A stretch of 64,000 nucleotides of DNA from Sthenelais limicola (Eukaryota > Annelida > Polychaeta > Phyllodocida > Sigalionidae), in contig OW804094.1 in NCBI GenBank assembly GCA_942159475.1, positions 46,992,966 through 47,056,965 on the forward strand, in the 5' to 3' direction. The number at the start of each line of letters is the position of its first letter. Position 1 is the first letter of the stretch. Positions 58,501 to 61,990 of this stretch are shown here, piece by piece. Both the position numbers and the translations under genes were made by a program. The notes below the pieces were generated by a model that saw only the letters and a program-made list of their open reading frames with translations, had not been told where the DNA came from and did not search any database.

Positions 58501-58964
58501 TATACAATACAAATTTAAAAAGTGGATAAAAGTAATCTGCATACTAATAGAAAGGACTAGTCTGTATACTTCATCCTGGTATCCTAACAGGAACGTTACT
58601 GATAATTCTATTTTGTAAAATATTGAAATCTTGGTTGGTTTTGTAAAAGGAGACAAAATACCGCGGGAGGCAATTTTATTTCCGACGGATATTTCCTTTT
58701 GCACTCTTTTGACCTACAAGCAGAAGAACAATTTTCACCTTCGTCAATAGACAAGTCCAGACCACATTCCGAGCAAAATGTACATTCTGACTCGAGTGTA
58801 GCTGAACATCCTCTACAACGATGGCTTTGGGAAGATTGTGTTGCTACAGTGGGAGGTTGCGCAGGTTTTCCACAGCCAGGACAAAACTTCTTAGAGCGGT
58901 CGAGTGAGCGGTTGCATTGGGTTCCATCCCGACGATAATGAGGACATTGCCATGTCTGATCCAT
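1096..58964 (-). CDS. RNF213: RNF213 (mysterin)-like giant AAA+ E3 ubiquitin ligase, complete gene
   Basis: Spliced minus-strand gene of about 100 coding exons, 17.3 kb of CDS and about 5,777 residues. Seen in sequence: an ordered series of segments collinear with vertebrate RNF213, including GETGCGKT, GKPGCSKS, ISNWALDPAKMNRG, a RING finger and an RZ finger beginning CPNGH. Exons are flanked by GT donors and AG acceptors, and reading phase agrees across the junctions; the first two (exons 1-3) are tentative. Known of the family: dynein-like AAA core with active AAA3 and AAA4, and an E3 module that ubiquitinates proteins and bacterial LPS in the cytosol. The extra length over human comes from a second N-terminal arm. 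The start at 58964 has A at -3 and G at +4. Exon coordinates are given in the module entries below. Gene identity is very secure; individual splice sites are by eye. Confidence 0.95.
2191..2255 (+). mobile_element. Fragment of fold-back element family
   Basis: GTGCTGGTTCTGTAGGTGGA to TTCACTGGCC closely resembles 59766-59824 inside the fold-back element upstream of the gene. It lies in the intron between exons 2673-2864 and 1927-2016. The terminal repeats are not present, so this is a partial copy. Confidence 0.55.
3831..4018. repeat. Dispersed repeat, copy 2 (intronic)
   Basis: Partner of 564-753, lying in the intron between exons 4129-4315 and 3436-3643. Differences are scattered substitutions and a shorter AT run. 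Direct orientation and about 3.3 kb spacing fit either a dispersed element or local duplication. Confidence 0.85.
7976..8288 (-). CDS. RNF213: RNF213-like RZ (RNF213-ZNFX1) zinc finger, two exons
   Basis: Exons 8254-8288 (35 bases) and 7976-8070, residues 5038-5080. The joined sequence has Cys 5039, His 5043 (CPNGHPYFIGE), Cys 5050 (first codon of the second exon), Cys 5059 and Cys 5062 (RPCPICGVAIGG). Human has CPNGHP...GEC...CIDCHAPIGG. His 5043 and Cys 5050 align with human His4509 and Cys4516, which are known to be required for ubiquitin transfer by the RZ finger, including to bacterial LPS. Both key residues are present, so the ligase is predicted active. Splice sites: acceptor CAATTCAG, donor GAG|GTGAGT; acceptor TTGCAAAG, donor GA|GTAAGT. 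Confidence 0.95.
8603..11734 (-). CDS. RNF213: RNF213-like E3 shell between RING and RZ fingers
   Basis: Exons 11483-11734, 11063-11162, 10379-10770, 10079-10184, 9831-9944, 9538-9642, 9375-9425, 9028-9213 and 8603-8693, residues 4572-5037. Matches to human: TRSVFLQLLLRNW (human IRSVILKLLLKYS), LLVCGESYKKTRDTLA (human YLVYGDEYKALRDAVA), LLLAIYREVTSMH (human LLTLFREVAILY) and FLPTMPEDNRAEL (human FLPTMPEDLLAQA). Exon 10379-10770 is long and acidic (VEKVDSDSDEDADLLHEL). All nine junctions are canonical apart from one GTGGGC donor at 9830-9829. Neighbouring introns of 300-335 bases (11163-11482, 8694-9027, 8289-8602) show nothing recognisable. Confidence 0.93.
11735..14327 (-). other. Longest intron (2.6 kb), no gene seen
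   Basis: Lies between the RING exon and exon 11483-11734. The ORFs in it are short with no family resemblance, and the flanking exons join in phase 2 without it. A GC-richer stretch around 12140-12660 could be an old insertion but shows no terminal repeats. Confidence 0.6.
14328..14504 (-). CDS. RNF213: RNF213-like RING finger exon
   Basis: Residues about 4513-4572. Ligand series: Cys 4518 and 4520, Cys 4532, His 4534, Cys 4537, Cys 4540, Cys 4552 and Cys 4555, i.e. C-x-C-x11-C-x-H-x2-C-x2-C-x11-C-x2-C. This is a RING-HC pattern except that the first pair is C-x-C (KCKCER) where human RNF213 has C-x2-C (PCSIC). Otherwise LPCEHSVCIDC parallels human LPCDHVHCLRC. In vertebrate RNF213 the RING is reported to be dispensable for some ligase activity. 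Acceptor TTATAG, donor AG|GTAATC, phases 2 and 2. The intron before the next exon (11735-14327) is the longest in the gene. Confidence 0.93.
14837..18406 (-). CDS. RNF213: RNF213-like hinge and start of E3 module
   Basis: Exons 18274-18406, 17803-18128, 17350-17537, 16709-16954, 15435-15643, 15195-15303 and 14837-14934, residues 4077-4512. Landmarks: WLYLEDKVSLLLAGLIAFL, ITDMWVKIAFSP and SLPFSWIIKEKID (human NVPFSWKIKDYLE). The rest is helical and more divergent. The acceptor at 17539-17538 and the donor at 17802-17801 (G|GTACGAGG) were paired by phase. Intron 15644-16708 is 1.07 kb and carries an eight-copy 12-base repeat that is not coding. Intron 16955-17349 shows nothing notable. Confidence 0.9.
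15852..15947. repeat. 12-base minisatellite, eight copies
   Basis: AACAGGAATATC repeated eight times with one substitution. The unit length is a multiple of three, so both strands stay open, but the block is intronic (exons 16709-16954 and 15435-15643 join in frame without it). Confidence 0.9.
18865..22525 (-). CDS. RNF213: RNF213-like AAA5 and AAA6 domains
   Basis: Exons 22455-22525, 22181-22313, 21825-21932, 21540-21625, 21006-21185, 20757-20871, 20378-20572, 20024-20166, 19438-19657 and 18865-19150, residues 3565-4076. AAA5: RYLLLMTESDVALPIIQ, YGSAFPKDQD (human FGSGFPKDQE), SRNINRIKLCMETGQPVILL, VDIGLGTHRVK and IPLINRMEKH. AAA6: LKLLQCATPEAIVR, FSNLLPMN, KLIACARHIIHDE, HVILIVKLPRVKG and GGLWESLHLDDL. 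Neither unit has a recognisable Walker A, as in vertebrates, so both are probably structural. Intron 19151-19437 contains a tandem duplication that abuts the donor of exon 19438-19657. Confidence 0.94.
19193..19437. repeat. Tandem duplication reaching an exon donor
   Basis: Two copies of about 110 bases starting at CTATTTGCATAGTCGTGAT (19203) and CTACTTGCATAGTCGTGAT (19331); shared core GTACTCCATAAGCAATAAG. The right copy runs up to the donor site of exon 19438-19657. Confidence 0.8.
23097..25955 (-). CDS. RNF213: RNF213-like AAA4 domain (ATPase)
   Basis: Exons 25733-25955, 24016-24186, 23669-23841, 23375-23515 and 23097-23253, residues 3276-3564. Walker A GKPGCSKS (about 3318-3325; human GKPGSSKS) follows KENIFIMVICIELRIPLFLV. 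Exon 24016-24186 has GIISTFRQCASYQKARDLD and Walker B VVVLEEVGLAEDS (about 3389-3401), where human has VVVLDEVGLAEDS, so the first acidic residue is Glu instead of Asp. Sensor-1 region ISNWALDPAKMNRG is identical to human. FFGLRDFYR, RNFGGLSNIQAVDIF complete the domain. The best conserved part of the gene. Confidence 0.97.
24187..25732 (-). other. Intron between AAA4 Walker A and Walker B exons
   Basis: 1.55 kb, AT-rich, no recognisable element or ORF. Flanking exons join in phase 0. Confidence 0.6.
26260..30159 (-). CDS. RNF213: RNF213-like AAA3 domain (ATPase)
   Basis: Exons 29962-30159, 29353-29475, 29097-29217, 28037-28275, 27569-27651, 27289-27422, 26996-27091, 26583-26693 and 26260-26423, residues 2853-3275. 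The Walker A GETGCGKT (about 2969-2976) lies in exon 29097-29217. Walker B LFLDEVNTTE (Asp about 3038) and sensor-1 IIAACNPYK lie in exon 28037-28275. RQLVYRVQPLP, PLVWDFGQ and FVSLRDVER are nearly identical to human. AAA3 is one of the two hydrolysis-competent AAA units of the family, and here all core residues are present. Splicing is canonical throughout. The intron between the Walker A and Walker B exons holds a fold-back repeat. Confidence 0.96.
28566..28698. repeat. Two-copy tandem duplication in intron
   Basis: CATGATACCCGTTACATGTA...TGCGGTTGCTCAAAATCT occurs at 28575-28632 and again at 28649-28699 with few changes. Non-coding, in the intron that also has the fold-back repeat. Confidence 0.75.
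28830..28921. repeat. Fold-back (hairpin) repeat
   Basis: Arms of about 40 bases: GTTAACACTACCTCATG...CCTTAAAATAAGG and, inverted, CCTTATTTTTGGGGTGTTGC...GTTAAC, separated by a few bases. A related half (CTTATTTTTGGGGTGTTG) occurs at 52431-52448, so it is a dispersed family. Lies between the AAA3 Walker A and Walker B exons. Confidence 0.75.
30325..35579 (-). CDS. RNF213: RNF213-like AAA2 domain
   Basis: Exons 35351-35579, 34972-35118, 34671-34785, 34282-34382, 32723-32928, 32280-32451, 31814-31885 and 30325-30395, residues 2482-2852. The first exon contains SDRAGNGKSLWMKR, matching human SERAGVGKSLYVKR, a P-loop-like motif at about residues 2493-2498. Further matches: MYIIEIMP, DPTWSELEYFTRFLSKQL (human NPSWSELRNFARFLNYQL) and LPGFQQFVIRFM. 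Exon 32723-32928 encodes an acidic, Ser/Thr/Pro-rich insert of about 60 residues (EESNKEDKEG-type composition), longer than in human and probably disordered. Introns 32929-34281 and 30396-31813 exceed 1.3 kb; the second holds a strong polypurine tract. Confidence 0.93.
31376..31565. repeat. Polypurine tract
   Basis: About 190 bases of almost pure A/G on the + strand (GGGAGAGGGGGGAGGG-type), hence C/T on the transcript. In the intron between exons 31814-31885 and 30325-30395, over a kilobase upstream of the next acceptor. Confidence 0.9.
32929..34281 (-). other. 1.35-kb intron, nothing recognised
   Basis: AT-rich, with ATAATG simple sequence near 33450. No repeat pair or ORF of note. Confidence 0.5.
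35675..37514 (-). CDS. RNF213: RNF213-like pre-AAA / AAA1 region
   Basis: Exons 37285-37514, 36750-36919, 36481-36607 and 35675-36298, residues 2099-2481. The 624-base exon is the largest of the gene. It carries VGHPNLIVC (human VGQPNLVVC), REVLLCSEETSAEEVDLLMMR (human DEVLLCTPATTFEEVALLLRR) and YTLAYADKLRRDVA (human YSLLFADQLSYEVA), the AAA1-equivalent block with no Walker A. The acceptor at 36609-36608 (CTTTCTTAAG) was chosen because it alone keeps frame. The donor at 35674-35673 is GTTGGT, and the next intron is only 95 bases. Exon 36750-36919 is acidic and has a UBA-like end (see findings). Confidence 0.92.
36750..36919 (-). CDS. RNF213: Acidic exon with UBA-like motif in RNF213-like protein
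   Basis: Residues about 2175-2231. An acidic run (DIIDDYDDDPDI) is followed by NALLEEGYSRETINWVIDIY. The spacing of Leu-Leu, Gly-Tyr, Ile and Ile-Tyr resembles helices 1-2 of a UBA or CUE ubiquitin-binding domain, but it is short and could be coincidental. Acceptor TATTCTTAG, donor A|GTGAGT, phases 2 and 1. I do not recognise this motif at the matching place in human RNF213. Ubiquitin binding is inference. Confidence 0.6.
36990..37065. repeat. TNN trinucleotide-rich tract
   Basis: ATAATAATAATAATAT changing into ATTATTATC, then GTAGTAGTAATGGTGGTGG. Simple sequence in the intron between exons 37285-37514 and 36750-36919. Confidence 0.85.
38313..41689 (-). CDS. RNF213: RNF213-like helical stalk leading to the AAA core
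   Basis: Exons 41369-41689, 40437-40984, 40124-40256, 39536-39756, 39264-39407, 38873-39025 and 38313-38510, residues 1526-2098. All junctions are canonical with matching phase. Conserved stretches: FRRIWTRYLKLQK, LLEAGKRLAGV, WVRKN, CLDDAVRAYAPLIYNL (human CFHDAVQGYASLLFKL), AINKRGIYRVG (human AINQRGIYVIQ) and FIDICTAGSILFKDW (human FIDLHSAGNMLFRTW). No enzymatic motif; in the mouse structure this region forms part of the stalk between arm and ATPase core. The intron at 39757-40123 carries a 106-base TIR element. Confidence 0.93.
39945..40050. mobile_element. 106-base TIR element (MITE)
   Basis: Perfect 16-base terminal inverted repeats: TAAAGGGTGGTCTCCA at the left and its reverse complement at the right end. 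The element sits in an intron and is flanked by TA, consistent with a TA target duplication. Its interior (GCGGTAAGCCTTGC) is shared with the larger element at 59704-59925. Non-autonomous. Confidence 0.85.
41913..47436 (-). CDS. RNF213: RNF213-like arm copy B: helical part
   Basis: Exons 47213-47436, 46814-47031, 44724-44921, 44311-44503, 43791-43843, 43108-43357, 42801-42896, 42428-42547 and 41913-42075, residues 1021-1525. Each of the first eight pairs with an exon of copy A: NQYD...LKTCMMQWPLLD with HQYD...LQTCVTEWPCLSD; LLYCLPLLHYV...DRWWGI with LRVVPLLHF...DEWWGI; FDVDRLLPRTLL with FALDPIMSRTII. The last exon (EVWTKTYPW, PIFEVMQQPYICEFL) leads into the shared stalk and matches human VITKSWPRT and following. 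Intron 44922-46813 is 1.9 kb and carries a 21-base minisatellite and a long poly-A run. Confidence 0.87.
45422..45562. repeat. 21-base minisatellite of two unit types
   Basis: About four units of AAAGTCAGAATAGTTGTTCG followed by about three units of AAAAGTCGAGATAGCCCAGC. Both types share AAAGTC-AxA, so the second array may derive from the first. In the 1.9-kb intron of arm copy B. Confidence 0.85.
46143..46168 (+). repeat. Poly-A run
   Basis: About 26 consecutive A followed by AT-rich sequence, in the intron between exons 46814-47031 and 44724-44921. It could be a retroposon tail, but no body was recognised to its left. Confidence 0.7.
47705..48228 (-). CDS. RNF213: RNF213-like arm copy B: second CBM20-like module
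   Basis: Exons 48106-48228 and 47705-47880, residues 921-1020. Starts SVSIKFHLIVIGKTDSKTEI, comparable to the VTVFFHAIISLHF strand pair that opens the human CBM20-like domain. It continues through LLYTSRCPMSIW and INLGRNDLKENVTYRYKV, like the human YIPYKYVIY strand. It follows copy A directly. Unlike copy A, this module is split by a phase-2 intron (48105-47881). It leaves in phase 1, exactly like copy A. Donor ACAT|GTATGT at 47704. Polysaccharide binding is inference from the fold. Confidence 0.8.
48379..53393 (-). CDS. RNF213: RNF213-like arm copy A: helical part
   Basis: Exons 53134-53393, 51759-51989, 51240-51429, 50644-50687, 50158-50428, 49811-49909, 48564-48686 and 48379-48434, residues 496-920. 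Alpha-helical sequence corresponding to the long N-terminal arm of RNF213; landmarks are LRVVPLLHF, DEWWGI and FALDPIMSRTII. Splice sites are mostly canonical, e.g. CTT|GTAAGT at 51758, AGA|GTAAGT at 50157 and GAT|GTAAGT at 49810. The exon 51240-51429 uses acceptor ATATATAG, with an in-frame TGA shortly upstream. It aligns without gaps to exon 44311-44503 of copy B. The last short exon (KQDCRNLIQK) ends at a GTTATT donor, the weakest in this block. No catalytic motif; role presumably structural. Confidence 0.85.
48687..49810 (-). other. 1.1-kb intron, nothing recognised
   Basis: Contains short C runs (49201-49210 and 49737-49744) and an ACAC stretch. No other structure seen. Confidence 0.5.
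50850..50960. repeat. Possible retroposon 3' tail
   Basis: AATTTATTGCAATATAGGTG ... GTAGGTCTTCCGCCGGG resembles the layout at 61148-61220 (TTTTATTTC ... GCAGGTCTTCC). The two may be 3' ends of the same retroposon family; the similarity is short. Intronic, between exons 51240-51429 and 50644-50687. Confidence 0.3.
51534..51583 (-). other. RNF213: Possible cassette exon or pseudo-exon (50 bases)
   Basis: Flanked by acceptor ATGACAG and the strong donor CAG|GTAAGA, open in the frame entering from 51759-51989. If included whole it leaves in phase 1 while the next exon needs phase 2, so it would break frame. Using a GC donor eight bases earlier (GCAAGC) would restore frame. The corresponding place in arm copy B has no such exon, and the flanking exons join in frame without it. 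I therefore leave it out of the main model. Confidence 0.4.
52431..52530. repeat. Partial copy of the 28830 fold-back family
   Basis: Shares CTTATTTTTGGGGTGTTG and the following GAGGTT, with AAGGATAAGTTAAC nearby, with 28830-28921. It lies in the intron between exons 53134-53393 and 51759-51989, left of the C-rich minisatellite. Confidence 0.5.
52645..53080. repeat. C/A/T-rich minisatellite
   Basis: Irregular units of CTCTACCCCCAGTTAC and CTCTACCCCCACACAC repeated for over 400 bases. On the transcribed strand it is G-rich with GGGGG runs. Lies in the intron between exons 53134-53393 and 51759-51989. Confidence 0.9.
53394..54727 (-). other. 1.3-kb intron, locally GC-richer
   Basis: Includes a patch near 54060-54230 with CTACGCGCGG and GCGCGCCACTATAGCGCGAG-like palindromic sequence, perhaps an old element. 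No ORF with family resemblance. Confidence 0.45.
54728..56769 (-). CDS. RNF213: RNF213-like arm copy A: CBM20-like beta-sandwich and first helical exon
   Basis: Exons 56439-56769 and 54728-54984, residues 301-496. The first exon has alternating hydrophobic strands (RLHFNLFF, VVSIKIND, ILKFEAELTDDLLERL, SGYVYC) matching the CBM20-like domain of vertebrate RNF213. The second opens with GEWHQYDYM, close to GDWHQYYDI in human, and ends with EELEYLQTCVTEWPCLSD. The donor of the first exon is GTTAAG, chosen because it gives the phase-1 join required by the CTAG acceptor at 54986-54985. CBM20 folds bind starch or glycogen in other proteins; binding here is inference. The separating 1.45-kb intron is filled by repeats. 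Confidence 0.82.
55407..55726. mobile_element. TIR element with internal tandem repeats
   Basis: Terminal inverted repeats of 28 bases (24 matching) starting AGGGACTGTT and ending ACCACTGGGG, flanked by TAT on both sides. The interior has about three to four tandem units of roughly 33 bases containing TTTGCACAGACTCTGAAG (55460-55565). Lies in the intron between exons 56439-56769 and 54728-54984. No transposase. Confidence 0.75.
55780..56375. repeat. Nested palindromic repeat block
   Basis: Two direct copies of a segment containing TTCATTACGGCCCATCCGG (around 55840-55980 and 56235-56370), plus an inverted copy of CACAAGGACGAAAACCTTGG forming a hairpin at 55948-56014. GGTTTTCACCTTACGGCTAA also recurs inverted near 56140. 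Typical of a rearranged non-autonomous transposon. It sits next to the element at 55407-55726 in the same intron. Confidence 0.7.
57113..58964 (-). CDS. RNF213: RNF213-like N-terminus: double zinc ribbon and disordered linker (coding exons 1-3)
   Basis: Exons 58662-58964, 57792-58010 and 57113-57490, residues 1-300. The first exon has two zinc-ribbon-like cysteine sets: CPHYRRDGTQC with CPGC, then CRGC with CSEC. Human RNF213 also begins with a small zinc ribbon. The next two exons are Ser/Pro/Gly/Glu-rich and low in hydrophobics, so probably disordered. An AG acceptor (TTTTTCAG) sits 3 bases before the ATG, suggesting an upstream non-coding exon; if it is not used, an in-frame ATG at 58988 could serve. 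The donor of exon 1 (58661-58660, GTATTT) and of exon 2 (57791-57790, GTAATT) are the phase-compatible choices but weak. The donor of exon 3, GAG|GTAAGT, is strong. The two introns (58011-58661 and 57491-57791) show nothing recognisable. Confidence 0.75.
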
Positions 58965-58988
58965 TATCTGAAAAATACTATCGCGCAT
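58957..58988 (-). promoter_or_regulatory. Start codon context and 5' splice acceptor
   Basis: ATG at 58962-58964 has A at -3 and G at +4, a good metazoan initiation context. TTTTTCAG ends at 58968, directly upstream, suggesting the ATG exon is preceded by a spliced non-coding exon. An in-frame ATG at 58988 lies upstream of this acceptor and would add eight residues if unspliced. The promoter itself was not located. Confidence 0.55.
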
Positions 58989-60792
58989 GAATCAACCGAA
59001 TAGATAATTATCATTATTAGATTTTATTTCCATTTCACACATACAATCATGCATTGTCATACATATTTAGTACACAGAGATAAAGAATGGAAAAGGAATA
59101 TTGTCTGTGACTGTCACAGCTCTTTCCGAACACCCCCTAAATGTTGATTACTTAATGATAAAATAGAACGGTCGCAAATGATCTGAGTCGACTAGTAAAC
59201 TAAAGCAAAAATTATCAGATACAGAATACAAAATACAGTATATAATACAAGATACAAAGAATGTGTACAGAAGTGTACATCAATATATAGTTGGGTGTGC
59301 AAGTACCTGGTCCGACTATTGTTGGGATCTCTAGTTATAGCTACAGGTAGCCATGCAATAATTATGGATCTATCGATATTTGGAGCTTTAGCAAAATAGA
59401 ATCCCTGGATAATGGCAAAGTATACTGATTAATTCATAAGTCGATTGACTTGAAATTTTTTTTTAACAATAAATGGTTGAGGACGAACATTGATGAATGT
59501 TCGATTGACCAACAGTCCTCCCAGACTGACCTCGAGTTATTGTAGGATTTAGACATTGGTTGTTATGAAGAAGATAAAAGTGGAATGATGTTCAGATTGG
59601 TGATATTCAACGACTATTATAACCAGGAACGTGTTTGGTTAAACAAGACGTGTGTATCTGACAGTATCTAAACTTCTTAGTGAGACTCGCCGCAGTTTGT
59701 TCTTTAAAGGGCGGTCTCCACTGGCTGCGGTAATTTAGCTCTGCGGTAAGCCTTGCCATGGTTTGTGCTGGTTCTGTAGGTGGAGAGGAATGATGAGGTC
59801 CTGCCTACATGGTTCACTGGCCATTCAGGCAGGTCCTCGCCACTTCTCACGATCACAGCACCATCGCAAGGCTTACTGCAGAGCTTACTGCAGAGCTTAC
59901 CGCAGCCAGGGGAGATCCCCCTTAACAGAGTTCTCGCAGCCTAGGCAACGTGAAAATTAAGTCGCACTATAATTTTCATGGACTATCTAATAACTAAATA
60001 ACATTACAATATTAGCAGGGTAAATGGTGCTTAGGTTGAGTAAAGGTGATACAATTGGTTTTCAATACGACGTTTCGGGCAACAAACGCCCTTTATTTGT
60101 TTGGCTTATTTTTTTTGTTTATTTGTCATTCCCATCATTTAGATCTCCCTTTGAGTTTTCGGCCCATATAATATTATGGTTTATTATAGTGTTATGTTAC
60201 AGGATGGATGCCTAGACATACTGGCCCACCCTGTATGATGGGTGGCCGGGTGGTGTTAATGACATCCAGGCACCACCAGTACAGCTGTAGTAATGTTAGC
60301 GGTAATCCAACGGAAATTTAATCAATAAATTAGTTATGCAACGCAATTTAACGAAATACTGTATTTCGTATTTTCGTTAAAATCGTCAATCTCCGCTAAG
60401 TTCTGTTGCTAGTTATGAAACGCAACCCCCCCCCCCCCTCACACTCCCCCACAATTCGTTTAACCTAAGCACTACACAATATTTGTAGATCTATACATGT
60501 ATACATGTAGTATTCATCATTTTCAGGCAAATTTACCAGATTTCACAAAATTTGGGGAGCTGCTATAGTGGTACATTTTCTTCGTTTTCAAAGTCTACTA
60601 AAGTAATAATAAATACTTGGCATATCTGAATACATTTTGTAATAAGTTGATTCTGAATGTCTTCGGTTCATTTAAAACCATATTTAGATCTTTAGCTTTG
60701 TCTTAAATTTGGTATTTTGAGAGAATTCTTGAATGCTGATGATACAATGTTATGTGCCCATGCCCATGCATACATTTCCAAATGACACATAG
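58989..60792. other. Upstream region of the RNF213-like gene
   Basis: No coding sequence recognised. Contains the fold-back element at 59704-59925, an inverted ATTTCGTTAAA-like sequence near 60340-60380 and a poly-C run (60427-60437). The first non-coding exon and promoter probably lie here but could not be placed. Confidence 0.4.
59704..59925. mobile_element. Fold-back element related to the 39945-40050 MITE
   Basis: Begins TTTAAAGGGCGGTCTCCACT and ends with an imperfect inverse (GGAGATCCCCCTTAA). CTGCGGTAA and GCGGTAAGCCTTGC near the left end recur inverted near the right end, giving long imperfect arms. The middle shares sequence with 2191-2255. No ORF; non-autonomous. Confidence 0.7.
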
Positions 60793-61020
60793 TCAAACTA
60801 GTGATCTTAGCCACTTTAAAGTACATTTGGTCTTTGATAAACATGGTATTTGAAAACTCGTTGAGAGTTCAACATGTGACCCTTGTGCTGTTGTGTTGTG
60901 TTGGTTGTGGTGACGCCTAGGGCTAGTGGAATGGTGTAGTTCTATAGTAGGGGTTAACCTTGGTGAATCTAATGCAATACGCAAGGCTTTATTCTCCATG
61001 TGTTGAAGTATATCCAATCT
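60793..61020 (-). pseudogene. LINE reverse-transcriptase C-terminal remnant
   Basis: A minus-strand ORF reads LDILQHMENKALRIALDSPR followed by LTPTIELHHSTSP. This pattern (LQ..NKALRIALG.PR.TPT..LH) is typical of the end of the reverse transcriptase in Jockey/CR1-type non-LTR retrotransposons. The following residues lose similarity and the ORF is short, so it is a degenerate fragment. No flanking RT core was found. Confidence 0.65.
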
Positions 61021-61990
61021 GTTTATCTGTGAGAGATAAACAACAAAGATGTTGGTAACCTCACCGGAGTCAAAACTAAACCATGTTGAACGTTTTAGTT
61101 CATGACTTCAGTGACAAATTAAACTAGCCTTTATATATAGAGAGAGAGATTTTATTTCTTTAGTACAGGTACATAGAAATAAGGTTCTCAGTATCTGCAT
61201 TGTGCAGGTCTTCCTATACTAGACCGTAAAACAAACAGTGGGCATCAATAAACAGGAAATATAACAGATACATAATAGTGGATATGTTACTATGTTAAGT
61301 AGTATACAGGGGCGTATCAAAATCCAACTCTTCCCAGACTATTCCATATCGACTGGGGTATTAATTATCGTGATAATGATCATGGCGAGCCGCCTTATAT
61401 GCTGTAGGTTTACCAGCTGTCCAAAACAATGTTGCTAATCTCGCACTAATATATATATATGTTACAGTACTCTAGCGTACAGGAACGTGTCTGCATAAAA
61501 CAGATCAATCGCTTTTTATAAAACATGTATTGTCACCCATGAACTTTTCTAATGTGCCTTTCAATTACTAGATAAGAGCAATCTTTGAAAAGGTATTTTA
61601 CACGTGCCTATAAATATATTTGTGTACGAGAGAGATCATTGTCATGGTCAGTGGTTGGAAGCTATGCCAGTGTTCCCCGAGTGTTCCCCCGACACATACC
61701 GGTATACCGAAGATTGTACGTCCAAAAGATTCTGCCGCCAACCCAGTCCTACCACGGATCTATAAATCTGCTTAACCTAGTTTTTGTGTTTACCCGAATC
61801 TACCGGTGCTGCATTTACGCTTCTTGATAAACTTCGCCTCATGCCTCCACACAAATTAAATCTTATCTTGACCAACCGTAACAAACTTACATCGTAATAT
61901 TTTGACATAACATCAAAAAGAAATAAATGGAACATTATATAACTAGATATGTATGTGTAAAAATATCCACATAATTATATATGTGTGATC

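Noticed and set aside
58988..58988. Upstream in-frame ATG as the true start
   Set aside because: It lies before a TTTTTCAG acceptor and has a weaker context; kept only as an alternative.
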